NCBI RefSeq assembly: GCF_036320965.1
Contig: NC_092251.1
Location: 6,502,501-6,566,500 of the forward strand
From: Panulirus ornatus
Taxonomy: Eukaryota; Arthropoda; Malacostraca; Decapoda; Palinuridae
Length of the DNA stretch: 64,000 nt
Reading direction: 5' to 3'
The notes under the pieces were generated by a model that was not told where the DNA came from, did no database searches, and saw only the letters and a program-made list of their open reading frames with translations. This document shows, one piece after another, positions 12,521 through 24,400 of the stretch. Each line of letters begins with the position of its first letter. Position 1 is the first letter of the stretch. Both the position numbers and the translations under genes were made by a program.

Positions 12521-12612
12521 TCAACGGCGTGGTGGTCCACCTCGACCTCTGCCTCGTGGGCCACCACGGCCTCGACCACGTCCACCACGGCCTCGACCAC
12601 GACCACCAAGAC
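12521..12612 (-). CDS. SNRPD1: SNRPD1 exon 4 (RG-rich tail and stop)
   Basis: Begins after a TTTTCAG acceptor and encodes residues 97-126, almost entirely Gly/Arg, ending PPRR and TGA. It starts with GT, completing the Gly codon begun by the last base of exon 3. Confidence 0.95.
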
Positions 12613-15225
12613 CTGAAAATGGAATGCAGCACCTTAATAAATTTACTATAAAATAAAGCAACACAAGATTATCATCAGGGATAGAGCAATAGCTTCCACA
12701 AGCTAAAGTCTTGCATTAAATGAGTATGCTACAACATTTCTTTCATACGTGATGGCTACTTCCTGCTTTAGAGAGGTAGTATCAGGAGGAGACACAGAAA
12801 GGCATCATTTACTCTCATCCATCCTCTCACTGTCATGTGTAACACAGTGAAATCACAGATCCTTATCCACAACCAGGCCCCACAAACCTTCCCACGATTT
12901 ACCTGATACTTCACGTGCCCTGATTCAGTCCACTGACAACACATCATCCCAGTATGCCATATCATTCTAATTCACTTTATCCTGTGCATACCTTTTACCC
13001 TCATGCATGTGCAAGCCCCTGTCATTCAAAATCTTCACTCTATTCTTCCATTTCCAATTTGGTCTCCCTGTTCTCATTCCCTCCACTTCTGACAAATACA
13101 TCCTCTGTCAACCTTCCCTCACTCATTCTCTCCATACATCCACACCATTTCAGCAATCTCTTCAGCTCCCTCAACCAAAGTCTTTTTATTGTGACACCGC
13201 TCTCTTATCCTTTAATGGTAAAGATAAACCCTTCTCTCCACGTATCTCACACAGATTCTTGAGAGCAAAAATCTGATCAACACATCCTCTCCCACCCCTT
13301 AAGCCACAATGTTTCTCCTCAATTTGATGCTGTGTATGCCATCATCCCCACAATCACCACTCTTCCATACATCTTACTTGGTATACTTAACAAGCTTGCA
13401 TCGTTGTAATTCAAACATTCACTTCTGTCATTTACATATTTGCCCCTTTCATCGATATTCAATTTTTTTTTTTCACAATATTAACCTCCTCCAAAAATAT
13501 TTTCTTAATTGTCATAAAATTTGTTGATACACACTTATATCAGCTCTCATCAACCCTCTTTTTCAATCCCTTTTGATGTCCTGTTGCTTTCTCTTGTGCA
13601 TCTCCCAATCAATGACACTGCATGAAATGCTCATACACCTCTCTTTTCTCCTTCACTGGAAACTTTAACTTCTCATCCTACCACACAATTACATTTCTCA
13701 CATGTCCACCTCCCATATACCACAGATTTCTCTTATGTCCACATGACTTCCCTAAATACTTACCATTCCTCACCCACTCCTCTAGCTTCATTTACTCGCA
13801 CCTTTTTCCCATTCTAAACTTAATTTCTTCTGGTATCTCTTTACACAAACCTCTTTTTCAAGCTCACTCACATTTACCACTCTCTTCCTAACCATACAAT
13901 TTCCTTTTCTAAATGCCTTGACAAACCTTCTCACTTACCACAATAGAATTATCAAAATGCTCAAACTTATAAGTTATCAAAACATTTCAAATACTACAAA
14001 TGTTTCTCAGACTTGCAATGGAATTATCAAAAGGCTCAAACATATATGTTATCTGAATATCTCAAATACTACAAATGTTTCTCAGACTTGGAGACAACCT
14101 TTAAACATGGTTAGAACTAAGTTAAATGATGGAAAATAAAATAAAGATAGTTTGTACTCAATATCTTAAATACAGTACAATGCATACCATCATGGTTAAA
14201 ACTTTGATTCTTGCAGTATTAGGATATAAAAGTGACTTCCAGTTGATTGGTGAACATGTCTACATTTCAAAGTCCATTACTGTAATACTAACCATGGAAA
14301 TAACTGGAACTCTAGTTTCAGTACATTGTACATGAAAGCTACAGAATGGATATAAGTGAACAAAGCCATTTTCTTCATTAGTCCCAACACTACCTTATTA
14401 AGACAGGAAATGGTGAACATATAAAAAGATTTGAAAAATACTTTGTGACTAATGACCAATCATATTTAGCACTTGCCTCGTCCACGATCACCGCGACCTC
14501 TCCTTGCTCTGGGACCATCATCAATCAGCAGATTTTCTAATGGGAGAGATTCTGGCAGAATGAAGTAGCGGATGTTGTTACCTCTAATGGTCAGTGTGTC
14601 ATAACTAACTGGGTCAAGGTTTTTCAACGTCATTTTTACACTCTTCAAATGAGTGTTCATCGCCACATCCACACCTGCATGGAGGTAAATGCCTGTAACA
14701 CTAATTTACCAATACCTTACGTATAATCATACTTTACTAGAGCACTTTCTAAACTGGTGAATGATTATTATAAACAATGAAATGCAGTGGGCTCCTGTAA
14801 TGAACCAAGCAGAGTTGACTAGAAGCATTCAGTGGTACAAAAATTCATTCACGTACACCACTGTCATGAATCTTTGAGACAGGGTCCAAGATACATCGAC
14901 AGTACTAAAAAATAAAGGACAAAATGAGATGTAGATGGACAAGCTATCTAGCATATGAATGTGAGCAACTGTCTCCAGCTCAAAACTCTCAATATACAGA
15001 TTAATGGACACTCACAACTACAAAAATCTTGTTTCTACCCACCTGTAATCGTACCCTGAACCTGGGTGCCATTCTTCAATTCAATTGTTACAGTCTCGTG
15101 GCTCAGCTTCATTAGAAACCTGGGCAAGATTAAAAAAGAAACCATGTCATGCAAACTTATACTTCACCTTTCAGAGACAGAAAGATCTCTAAATATATAG
15201 TACTTCCTTCAACAATCGAATTCTG

Positions 15226-15284
<59 letters not shown>

Positions 15285-16494
15285 AAAACAAAACATACCA
15301 TTTGTCACACAAAAAACATTATAGGATGACAAATGTGTCACACAGAGCTTAATCAATGCAATACATGTTCTCTCATTTCCCATAATCTCTTTTCACTTCA
15401 AAGTATTCTTTAATGCATTCAAGGATTTACTTTTGCAACTGTATTTTCAAAAACAAATAATCTTGACATAACTAATGGGTACATCTATACACTAATACGG
15501 AATCATATATAATTCTGAAGGAACTGCACTTGCTTTACTGTCAACACTTCAGGAAAGTATATATATATTCAATATATAAAGTGGTAACACATATATCCCC
15601 CTTGAATATGGTCTTTTTCTGTGGCTTGTTACTATTCTTGATTTATTTTGAAGGGGCTTGCCTACACTAACACTTAAAAAAAATACTACTACTATAGATA
15701 CTCGAGGCCTATGTCTAATCCTACCATATAAATAGAAGTAACAAGTGTGGGGTGAGCTTAAACAGAAATTGTGCTGGTTTTTTGAGGGACAAGACAGATT
15801 TATAAAGAAATACAATGAAAATATACCAAGTTCTAGCTGACAAGCGAAACTTAGGTTCTTCAAACAGAGAATTCCATAATATGCAACAGATACTAATAAC
15901 AAACACGAAAATAAACCACGGGTTGATTAGCACTTGCCAGACGTGATTAAATATTAAGCTAATCCTATTTATATACCTAATGAACATTACGTATCAATGT
16001 AAATATTTATCTCAAGCTCAATTTACAAGTTGTGTCCATATTTGCCATTAAACTATCTTAATGCTCTGTTATTCATGAACCATAATTGGTTACGAATTAC
16101 GAAAAGACTCATATTCTTTCTATCTAGTTACTCTTTAAAAGATTGCTATTCAGATCCGGCGGGCTCAACTCACGAGCTAAGGAAACACCCACGCCAATTT
16201 AACTTAACAAAAACATGGTTTCCCAGCGATAAAACGACGTTGCCTTTCTATTAAACTAGCCTTCATATATTAAAATATATTCACACGATTCTACAACATA
16301 ACCTACGAGGGTGTTACTCCCCTTAAGACCATCAAAACATTGTGATCCACTACTTGATTGACCCGGTATCTTTATCGAGATACTGCTGAAACAAAACGTC
16401 TGAAATTACTGGAATAGAAACCTTGTATACAGTCTATAATCTCTGCTGGTTCATTTTATTAAGATTAGGAACATTCTTACCTTACGAGCTTCAT
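12521..16494 (-). CDS. SNRPD1: Small nuclear ribonucleoprotein Sm D1 (four coding exons)
   Basis: Coding exons on the minus strand are 16494-16481, 15119-15043, 14674-14477 and 12612-12521. Together they give 381 nt, or 126 residues plus stop, close to the roughly 119 of human SmD1. Sm D1 is one of seven Sm proteins that form the heteroheptameric ring on U1, U2, U4 and U5 snRNA. It is assembled in the cytoplasm and works in nuclear splicing. The start MKLVRFLMKL matches the family. The Sm1 fold runs about residues 8-45 ([21 protein letters not shown]) and Sm2 about 60-71 ([12 protein letters not shown]). The C-terminus (residues 85-126) is an Arg-Gly tail ending GGPPRR, the kind of tail that is arginine-methylated and bound by SMN. 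Intron 3 uses a GC donor. Intron 3 carries an old LINE and intron 1 a (TA)n tract. The frame closes exactly at every junction, so confidence is high. Confidence 0.96.
12765..13910 (-). mobile_element. Old LINE copy inside SNRPD1 intron 3
   Basis: On the minus strand, 12765-13150 matches the 3' UTR and C-terminal coding part of the main LINE at low identity. The landmarks GGTTTACC, CTGATTCAGTCCACTGACA and CACCATTTCAGCA are recognisable. About 13200-13380 matches RT pieces, and about 13560-13910 matches the endonuclease-to-RT linker. Many indels and substitutions break every frame. It has the same strand orientation as the host gene. Confidence 0.75.
14477..14674 (-). CDS. SNRPD1: SNRPD1 exon 3 (main Sm fold)
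   Basis: Starts after an ATGCAG acceptor and encodes residues 31-96, covering most of Sm1 and all of Sm2. It ends ...GGACGAG followed by GCAAGT, a GC-type donor. The alternative GT four bases further in would shift the frame and destroy the RG tail, so the GC site is the supported one. Confidence 0.95.
15043..15119 (-). CDS. SNRPD1: SNRPD1 exon 2
   Basis: Starts after TTGCCCAG and ends before GTGGGT. It encodes residues 5-30 ([20 protein letters not shown] and following), the N-terminal helix and first strands of the Sm fold. Confidence 0.95.
15228..15281. repeat. (TA)n microsatellite in SNRPD1 intron 1
   Basis: A perfect TA tract of about 54 nt. The rest of intron 1 (15120-16480) is AT-rich with no recognised element. 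Confidence 0.95.
16481..16494 (-). CDS. SNRPD1: SNRPD1 exon 1 (start codon)
   Basis: A 14-nt coding segment ATGAAGCTCGTAAG followed by the donor GTAAGA. It encodes MKLV plus the first two bases of Arg5, the conserved Sm D1 start. It is too short for ORF detection and was found by family similarity and splice phase. Confidence 0.93.
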
Positions 16495-18423
16495 GATGTT
16501 AACGGATAAAATCCTTCGATCAAAAAATAAAGACGCAACGGAGACGCCAAACGTTCGCTTTGAAACAGGAGATTCGTCCATAAAATCTAGAATACACAGA
16601 AATTATATACCACATTGTAAGCAATAAAACCTTATCGCTTTTATCCAGTATAAGTCTCATTATTAAAATATCAAATAATTTAATAGTTTTGAAAGATTTC
16701 TCAGAACATTAATTTTTGGCGGGCTTTATCTTTTCCGAAAGAAGTCTTACCGATTCTGTAAAACTACTCCATAGCTTTCCCATTATAATGTGTTTTGTGT
16801 AGTTTAACTTTCTTTTACTGTAGTCATATCTACATACGAAATCTTAAGCTTTTATGACAATACTCATTACTGAGTTATTACCCCCTGTACGTCCACATCT
16901 TTGACCTTACAGTCTTCTTTCCTCTATATCCTTCTTCTCGTGTTTCCTTGCTTCACATCTGGTCATGCTTCTCCGCTTTTTCCCTTGATATTGTTGTTTT
17001 TAATACGGCAGCCATCAGCCTCCTATCCCCGGGGCCCAACAACAATAAAAATCCAGTCATAATAACAGTATTGCTCTCTTCTAGCTAGGCCTTACCAATC
17101 ACGTGATAATAATGAAAAAAAAAAAGACTTTAAGTGCATCCTTTATTTTCACACAAAAGGGGTGTGAAAACACAATCGCGGAACTAGACATTTACAAAAA
17201 AAAAAAAAAAGAAAGAATGCAGCCTCCTGAACGGGTGCCATTGCCGCCAAAGAAAGCTTCAGCAATTCTAAATGAGTGCCACAATGGCTGAGGTGTAACC
17301 CACTGATATCACATCAGCTTCCATGGCGTGATATAAGTGCCCCCCTAGCCCAAGTGACACCATAGAGAATGTAATCTTTTACCTATAGGGAGCGCAACTT
17401 TTGAGTGTGACGGCACAAAAATTAGTTTTTCCATGTATCAAAGAAGGTTGCAGCGACCCTTCCTCTCTCCCCCGAGAAAAATCCAGCACAGTAAATTGGC
17501 AATTATTCTAACCTAATCCTTCAGTGAATTTACAAAACATGAGTACTTCAGTTTTCCATTTAGGAACTCATTCAGACGACCAAAACCTCAAGACACTTCA
17601 GGCATAGTGAACAGCGAGCAGCATTTATAAACTTTGACCGAGAAAAATTACGTTCACGTGCATCCAGTACAGATGAAAATATTTGATAGAGGACTGTAAA
17701 AGAATAACTTTCAAGACGAAATAAAATCAGTTTTCGTGGAGACCTGCGTAACTCTCATTAAGAAAAAAAATAACGCTTTTTTCTCTACAATGAAGTTCAA
17801 GATAAACGGGGAGTTTATACGCAAACGACACCATTTCAGCAACCATATTACTCTTACAATAAATTTAAATAACTATTGTCTACAATCTTATCTATTGCAC
17901 ATATCTAATCATCTTAGTATGACACATGAATTCTGTCTACTCATATTTCATGACAATAGATATCTGTGGAGATATATAACCACTAATCCTACAAGATATA
18001 GAAATAAGGACAAAAATTTTCAAGCTTTGTGATAATATGGAAAAACCATAAAACAAGCCACACAATACGGTGCACTCAAACTATTAAACAGAAAAAAGTT
18101 TTCATTATTAAAATTTTGATAGAAATGCACCGTTTCTTTTCTCCTGGTAATGTTTACATCACAATATGTGTCTGATTCCATGCCTACGATTCAGTTGCTT
18201 AATATCTATATTACAATAAATTACACAACGAAAATTAGAGAGATTAGATAACTCAATCTTATGATATTTATAATGATTAAACTGTTAAAAATATCATGGC
18301 AATTATTTTTCAGTGACTTAATATCAATTAAAGCAAGGGTTCGAACACAGGGGCTGGACGAGATATGTAAACATTGTTCAATATATTTCTTGTCGCTTTA
18401 AAAGTTTACCAAAAACCAGCAGA
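16495..18423. other. Divergent intergenic region between SNRPD1 and PPIL2
   Basis: The two start codons face away from each other across 1.93 kb that includes both 5' UTRs and promoters. No clear TATA box near either start and no protein-coding frame was recognised. A-runs occur at 17117-17126 and about 17199-17213. Confidence 0.7.
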
Positions 18424-18455
18424 ATGGGGAAAAGACAGCATCAGAAGGATAAAAT
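18424..18455 (+). CDS. PPIL2: PPIL2 exon 1 (start codon)
   Basis: Encodes [10 protein letters not shown] plus two bases of Met11, followed by the donor GTATGT. The apparent downstream GTATAA was rejected because only GTATGT keeps frame with exon 2 (Met-Tyr-Leu-Thr-Cys). Confidence 0.93.
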
Positions 18456-21400
18456 GTATGTATAACGATGTAGGCTACATCTTTTATATCCTTTTGTCAC
18501 TTTATTTGTAAAGAAATTAACTTCACCTATGGTGCTGGGGCTTGGTAGTGTTGCATATTGAGAAAGACTGAAAGCTCTATGATGAACCACACTGTCGTAT
18601 TAAAGGCTAAAGGAACTTCGTATTGACATATTCAAGATTTTTAATAAATAAAAGATAATGAACGAAAGAGGGTTCTTTTTAAGTCAGGGACATAAATGAG
18701 TAAAAGTCCATTTTAGCTCCACATTGACCCCAGCTTTGAAAAATGGCTATTCTTGTATTAGCTGCTTTACGTAGTTTGTTGTAATTATAGAAAAACTCTC
18801 CACCAACTTATTCCAGGCTAAGGAGGATATCTGTATGTAATATTTGTTGCCCGTTTCCTGTGTTAGGAGGTAACACCAAGAATAAATCAATAAGGGCCCC
18901 CTGTCATATGTAATGCACCGAAACCACAACTTCTTACTCACAATCAGGCCCCATATACATTTAACTGGCCTCTGCATGCCTATGATTACACTGCGAATGA
19001 AAAACTATCTTCAGCAAGGTTATATCAGTGGAGTATAGTCTTTTCAAAAACCATCACAGATCAAGAGTTTACCTATTCCCTGTACTGATTGCAGTGTATC
19101 CTTCAAGTTGTAGGAGCCCTGGAATAGATTTTCCTGGGGTTAAATAGTAACATAAAATGAAATTTATTTATAAATGTATTTGTTAATTGGGATTCATAAA
19201 AATTAGTAAACTAATTAGGATAGTATCTTTAAATCAATTGCACAGTTTATATAATCCATCATATGTAACTGCTACTTTGAGTATTTTCTTTTGTTTAATT
19301 TTGTTTCCTTCCAAGAGAAACCGTCTAATTCATTCATTTTAACGATAGTGTGTAACATGCATTAATTCATTATTTAAAAATTTTCCAGGTACCTGACCTG
19401 TACAGAGTGGTCAACTCTGTATGGGGGATATAAGACCTCATCACACTCAGGGTCAAAAGCAGAGTTTCGAAGGCTTCCCCTCACCCACTGTGCTGTCTCC
19501 CTAATGCCTTTTAATCATCCATACATTGACCCTTTGGGAAATGTGTATGATCTTGAAGCTATTCTTCCATTTATACGCAGGTTCAAGGTGAATCCTGTTA
19601 CAGGCGAGGTAAGAAATTTTCTAACAGAAAAAACTAAGTTGTGCTTAACTTTGGAAAAAGTATGTGTAAAATTATGACTTTGTTAAGTTAAAAACAAATA
19701 GTGGTAAGAGGTGTTGGTTCAAGTGAGATGTATAATGTATTCAGATCTTTTTGTGGTTATATACCTGAGTAGCTAATTTCCAAAGGGCTTTCACCCAGTC
19801 AAAAAACTTGTAAAATTACATTGAAAATTATTGCATTGTAGTTAATCTGAGAAAAGTTGCGAGAAGCTTAAAGTGAAGTAACTATGATTAAAGCAAGTTC
19901 ATTCATCATTGCATGTATTGCAGGTGTGCCTCATATCATAATGTCACAATTATTTCATATTTTTTTTAGAAACATCAATATTTTACTTGTTTTTGCTCAA
20001 TTCTCAAGGAGGGCAGCACTCATGTTTCTTTTGTTCACTGGTTTTCTCTTTCAGGATGACATAAATTGCCTAATAGAAATAGCTAGTGGGTTACAAGCAA
20101 GTAAGATGGGTATCAATTAAGTGGACTGATAGAAAAAGAAATTCAGAAATTTCATTGAGATAGAGTATTAAGGGGAAAGTTGCTGACAAGTTCAAAGATG
20201 AACTTATGTTGTATCCACATCTTAAGGAAATGAATGGTTGCAGAATCATGGGAAAAGTGGCAGGAGATTTAGAGGAAGATTAAGTGCAAAGTGGAAGAGT
20301 GGAGTATGGAGGTATATATTTGAGAGGAGCCTGAAGAAATATGGAAAGTCTTTATTGTGTGGAAGGGGTTCTGTTTAAGCCTTCTTGATGAATACAAAAA
20401 GAAGCACTGTATATAGAATATAGATGAAATAAAGAAAGACATCCTTGTGTATAGTATTTTTAGGTTGTATGGTTGAATGCTAAAAAGATATACAGTTTAA
20501 GGCATAAATTAAATGATGGCTTGAGCAAATAGTTTTTCTTTGGAAATTAGTTCATAAATATTTGCAATGAAAGTCATATCCAAATTTAACTTTTTTGTAC
20601 ATGTCATTCAGACTGATCCTTAATCCTCACTTACAGTTATTCAAATAAATAATTTATGAATATTTCTTTTACAGCCTTTGAGTGAAAAGCAGCTGATAAA
20701 GATAACTTTTCATCGTGCTAACACTGGAGAGTACCATTGTCCCGTGTTGTATAAACCTCTTACCAACACTTCACACGTAGTTGCAGTGAAAACTACTGGG
20801 AATGTTTTTTCATATGAGGTGTGTTGTTGGACTCTTGTGCTGTACTGTGTTTATACATACTCCCTTGGTAAATAATTCCAGTTTAAAATATAAAGGTATA
20901 TGTTTTAAGTTTATGTACTTTAAAAACCACCAAGGTGAACAAGCCATTCACAGCCAGCAGCCAGCTGGTTGCATCTACATATCTATGATAATTGTTGATT
21001 TGTGAAACTAATTTTGGTCATGATTTCTTTTCTTTTACTTAAATTTGTTAAAGTACACCAAACGATAAACCTTAAACCAGTATCACCATTACTGCAAATT
21101 TTAGTGTGACAGGGGAGTGATTATTCTAGGCCCTTAGGTTTGCTTTCTCCATACTCAGAATAGGTTATTTTCACAAAATTGTACCTTGTTATAATCATCT
21201 TACAATTCATATAATTTGCAGTTCCTCATTCATAATGCAAGTGAATTAGGGTTTTAGGGTTGATGCACTGCAGGATGGGGTTTTGGTTTGTTTTCTACCG
21301 AATCCTCCTTACGATATGCACTTCCAGTGCAACTTTGATGGCAGGAGTGTAGTCATTCATATCAATTAATTGTTCTAGGTCATCTTAAATAAGTCTCATA

Positions 21401-24400
21401 AAAGACTAGCAACCCATTTTGTGATAGTTTTAATGTAAACTGTATCCCTGTCAGTCTCTCTTAAGCCATTTACTGTTGATATTCCTATGAAAATCACCTT
21501 ATGCAAAGGAACTTTGCTCTTATATCCTCATTGTAAGGTATATAGTCTTTTAAATTATTATCATAAAATTATTTGCATGTCATATCTTATTTTTGCTCTT
21601 TAAACTACATAGGCTGTGGAGCAACTAAACATTAAGGTCAATAACTGGAGGGAGCTTCTGACTGACAAGCCATTTACCAGAGCTGACCTTATCATCATTC
21701 AAGACCCTCAAGACCTGAGCAAGTACAACATCAGCAAATTTCACCATATCAAAAACAACCTTAAGGTTGAGAGTGAGGGTAAGTAATGCAGCATATTTTT
21801 TGTTGTTGTTAGAATAGTGTAAGATTGCAATAATTGCATTTTTATATGTGGAAATTTGCAATATTATTGCATTTTTGAAACAAGGAAAATTGCAATGATA
21901 TTGCATTTTTGTAAGTAATCTTTCCAAGCTGGTAGTGGTTGGGAGGCAGCCATAAGCCAGGGAGGTATATTACTGTTACTACCTGCCTGGGTATTGGGAG
22001 GCTAGTACTTTAATGGTTGTCAAGTTGCACTTCTTTGAACCAGGTAGCTGTCTTTTCTTTTACCTTACTCACATGTCTACTGTTGGTATTCTGTCCACAA
22101 ACATTCAAGATTAAATTGATGGGTTAGCAAAAGAATCTTGTAGAACTGAGAAGTAATAAAGTGGGAGTTAGAGATGAAGCTGATGATATGAATTACAAAC
22201 ACTTTTGGGAACCATTTTTCCATGGAAGGGCATCCTAACTGGATGGTTACTGCCAGCTGATGTTCATCTGGCTGTTTTTGAAGTTTACTCTTATTTTCCT
22301 GAAGATGATTTCTTGCACACCTTCATAATGTAGTATACAGAACATATTTTTAATTGCTTTACTATTTACAGAAACTATTCGAGCTCGTTCAGATGCATCA
22401 ATGCGCTTGAAAAACGTATCTCAAGACACACAGCAGATTCTGGAAGAATTCAGCCGTGTATACAAAGAGACAGAAAAGAAAGAGGATGCTGAGGAAAGAG
22501 TTGCAGATAGATTTAATGCGGTGAGAAAATTAATGTTTTGAATATCTGGTGTAAATGAATAGGAGATAAGAGAATGAAATGACTAGAAGGATGCTTAAGG
22601 ATATTGATGTATGCATGAGAAAGAAATTGATGACTTTGAAAGGGTTAGAACATCATAAACTTACAAATGGGAATCAACAATCTTTGCAGCAGTACAAGTT
22701 AATGAACTCAATGCACTTAAAATCAATTTAAAGAGATATTTATATATGCTGATGAACATTAATAAGAAAATGTTGAAAAAAAAATGTGGTTTAAAAAGGT
22801 GTTTTTATATGTAAGACTGGCTGACTGTTTTTCAACAGAAACATTAGCACAGGACTGGGGCTAGGGTAGAAAGAATACTTCCCACATATTCCCTGCATGT
22901 CATTAAAGGCGACTAAAAGGGGAGGGAGTAGGGGGTTGGAAATCCTCCTCTCCAGTTTTCAGTTTTCCAAAAGAAGGAACAGAGAAAGGGGCCAAGTGAG
23001 GATTTTCCCTCTTAGGCCGTCCTTAGTTCTTAACGCTACCTCGTTAACACGGGAAATGGCGAATACGTATGAAAAGAAAAAGGAAGAATTTTCTTATAAC
23101 TTTTTGTTTTCCATAGCTGGTTTATTTTGTTGGTCTTGTGCATTCTGTAGGTTTATATGTAATGACTGTTACTTTAATAACTTCTCAACTTCATTATTTT
23201 ACATATTGTAGTTCCTGAATTATTACATTTTAATAATCTCAATCTCCTTGCCATCCTTCTTATTGTCCCTCTCATGGACCTCTCCTACTGACATATGTGT
23301 TCTTCTTCAGAAAATTTATGTTATGTGCTTATTTTTGTGTGCTTTGCAATATCTGGAAACATGAAATTTTGAGGCTTTGATAGTACTTCTGCACTACTAC
23401 TCACTTTTTTAAAGATTATTATATCTGAACCCATTACCACAGCTATGCCTCTCATGGAATTTTGTGTTCGCAGGCCCATTATTCAACAGGGAAAGTAGCA
23501 GCTAGCTTTACATCAACATCAGTTGATGTGGAGACTAAACATGAAGCTGCAGTACTAGAAGATGATGATGTTAGATACCAGCGGGTTAAGAAAAAAGGTA
23601 TTAGCTTGTATTAGATAAAGTATGTTAGGTATAACCATACTTTACACTCTTATCTGGAAATACCACACATTTAACATTACAAAATCTGCCAATGTTGTAT
23701 GGATGTCACTTATTATTTATTTGTGTGTTTGAACAGCTGTTCCATATTTACTGGGATCTCTTAGCCAGAGTGAAATCAAAAGTCTTATGCATAATCAACT
23801 CCTCTGCTGTCAACCCTTTTCATCCATTCCTTTCCTTATTCTTTGATCTTGCTTCCCTTTCTCTCTTACAGGGTTATTTTGGCTACTGCTCTCATGAGCT
23901 GTCTGCTTGTGCCTTTTCCCATATGATCTGGACCTACAGCATACATCTGGCTGCTTCTCTTAGTTTCTCTTTGGTGACTGACACACGATAACAGTACTTC
24001 CTTCTCTCCTCACACAATGCAGTAGAACTTTCTTCTGCCTTTTGTCTTTTCTTCTTCATATAACCTTTCAACTTTTAAGAGTTGGATATACCAATACCTG
24101 GTAAGCATGAAATAATTTCAGCTGAATTTTTTTTCACTCACTTTTATTACCCTTTATCTGAGATGACCATGATTGACACATGCTTTTCCCCATGCCATAT
24201 CGGCCTTTGTAAAAAAAAAAAAATGAAATAGATAATGGACATATCTGGAGTTAGAATGGGGCAAGAAAACATAGGAGATAGGATCATAGGTACATAAATG
24301 ACTTGATTTAATACATAATTAGGTACATTAATTTGTGGCTTAACTTTGTGTTCCTTTACTTCTTTCATATTTGCTTAAACTAATCATGCTGTCATTCTCT

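Noticed and set aside
12349..12651. 100-codon plus-strand frame ending in [15 protein letters not shown]
   Set aside because: It is the antisense reading of the SNRPD1 RG-rich exon 4.
18336..18352. GGGTTCGAACACAGG resembling a tRNA B box
   Set aside because: No A box, acceptor stem or cloverleaf could be placed around it; it lies just upstream of the PPIL2 start.
18460..18465. GTATAA as the PPIL2 exon 1 donor
   Set aside because: It would put exon 2 out of frame; GTATGT at 18456 has a better consensus and gives the conserved Met-Tyr-Leu-Thr-Cys.
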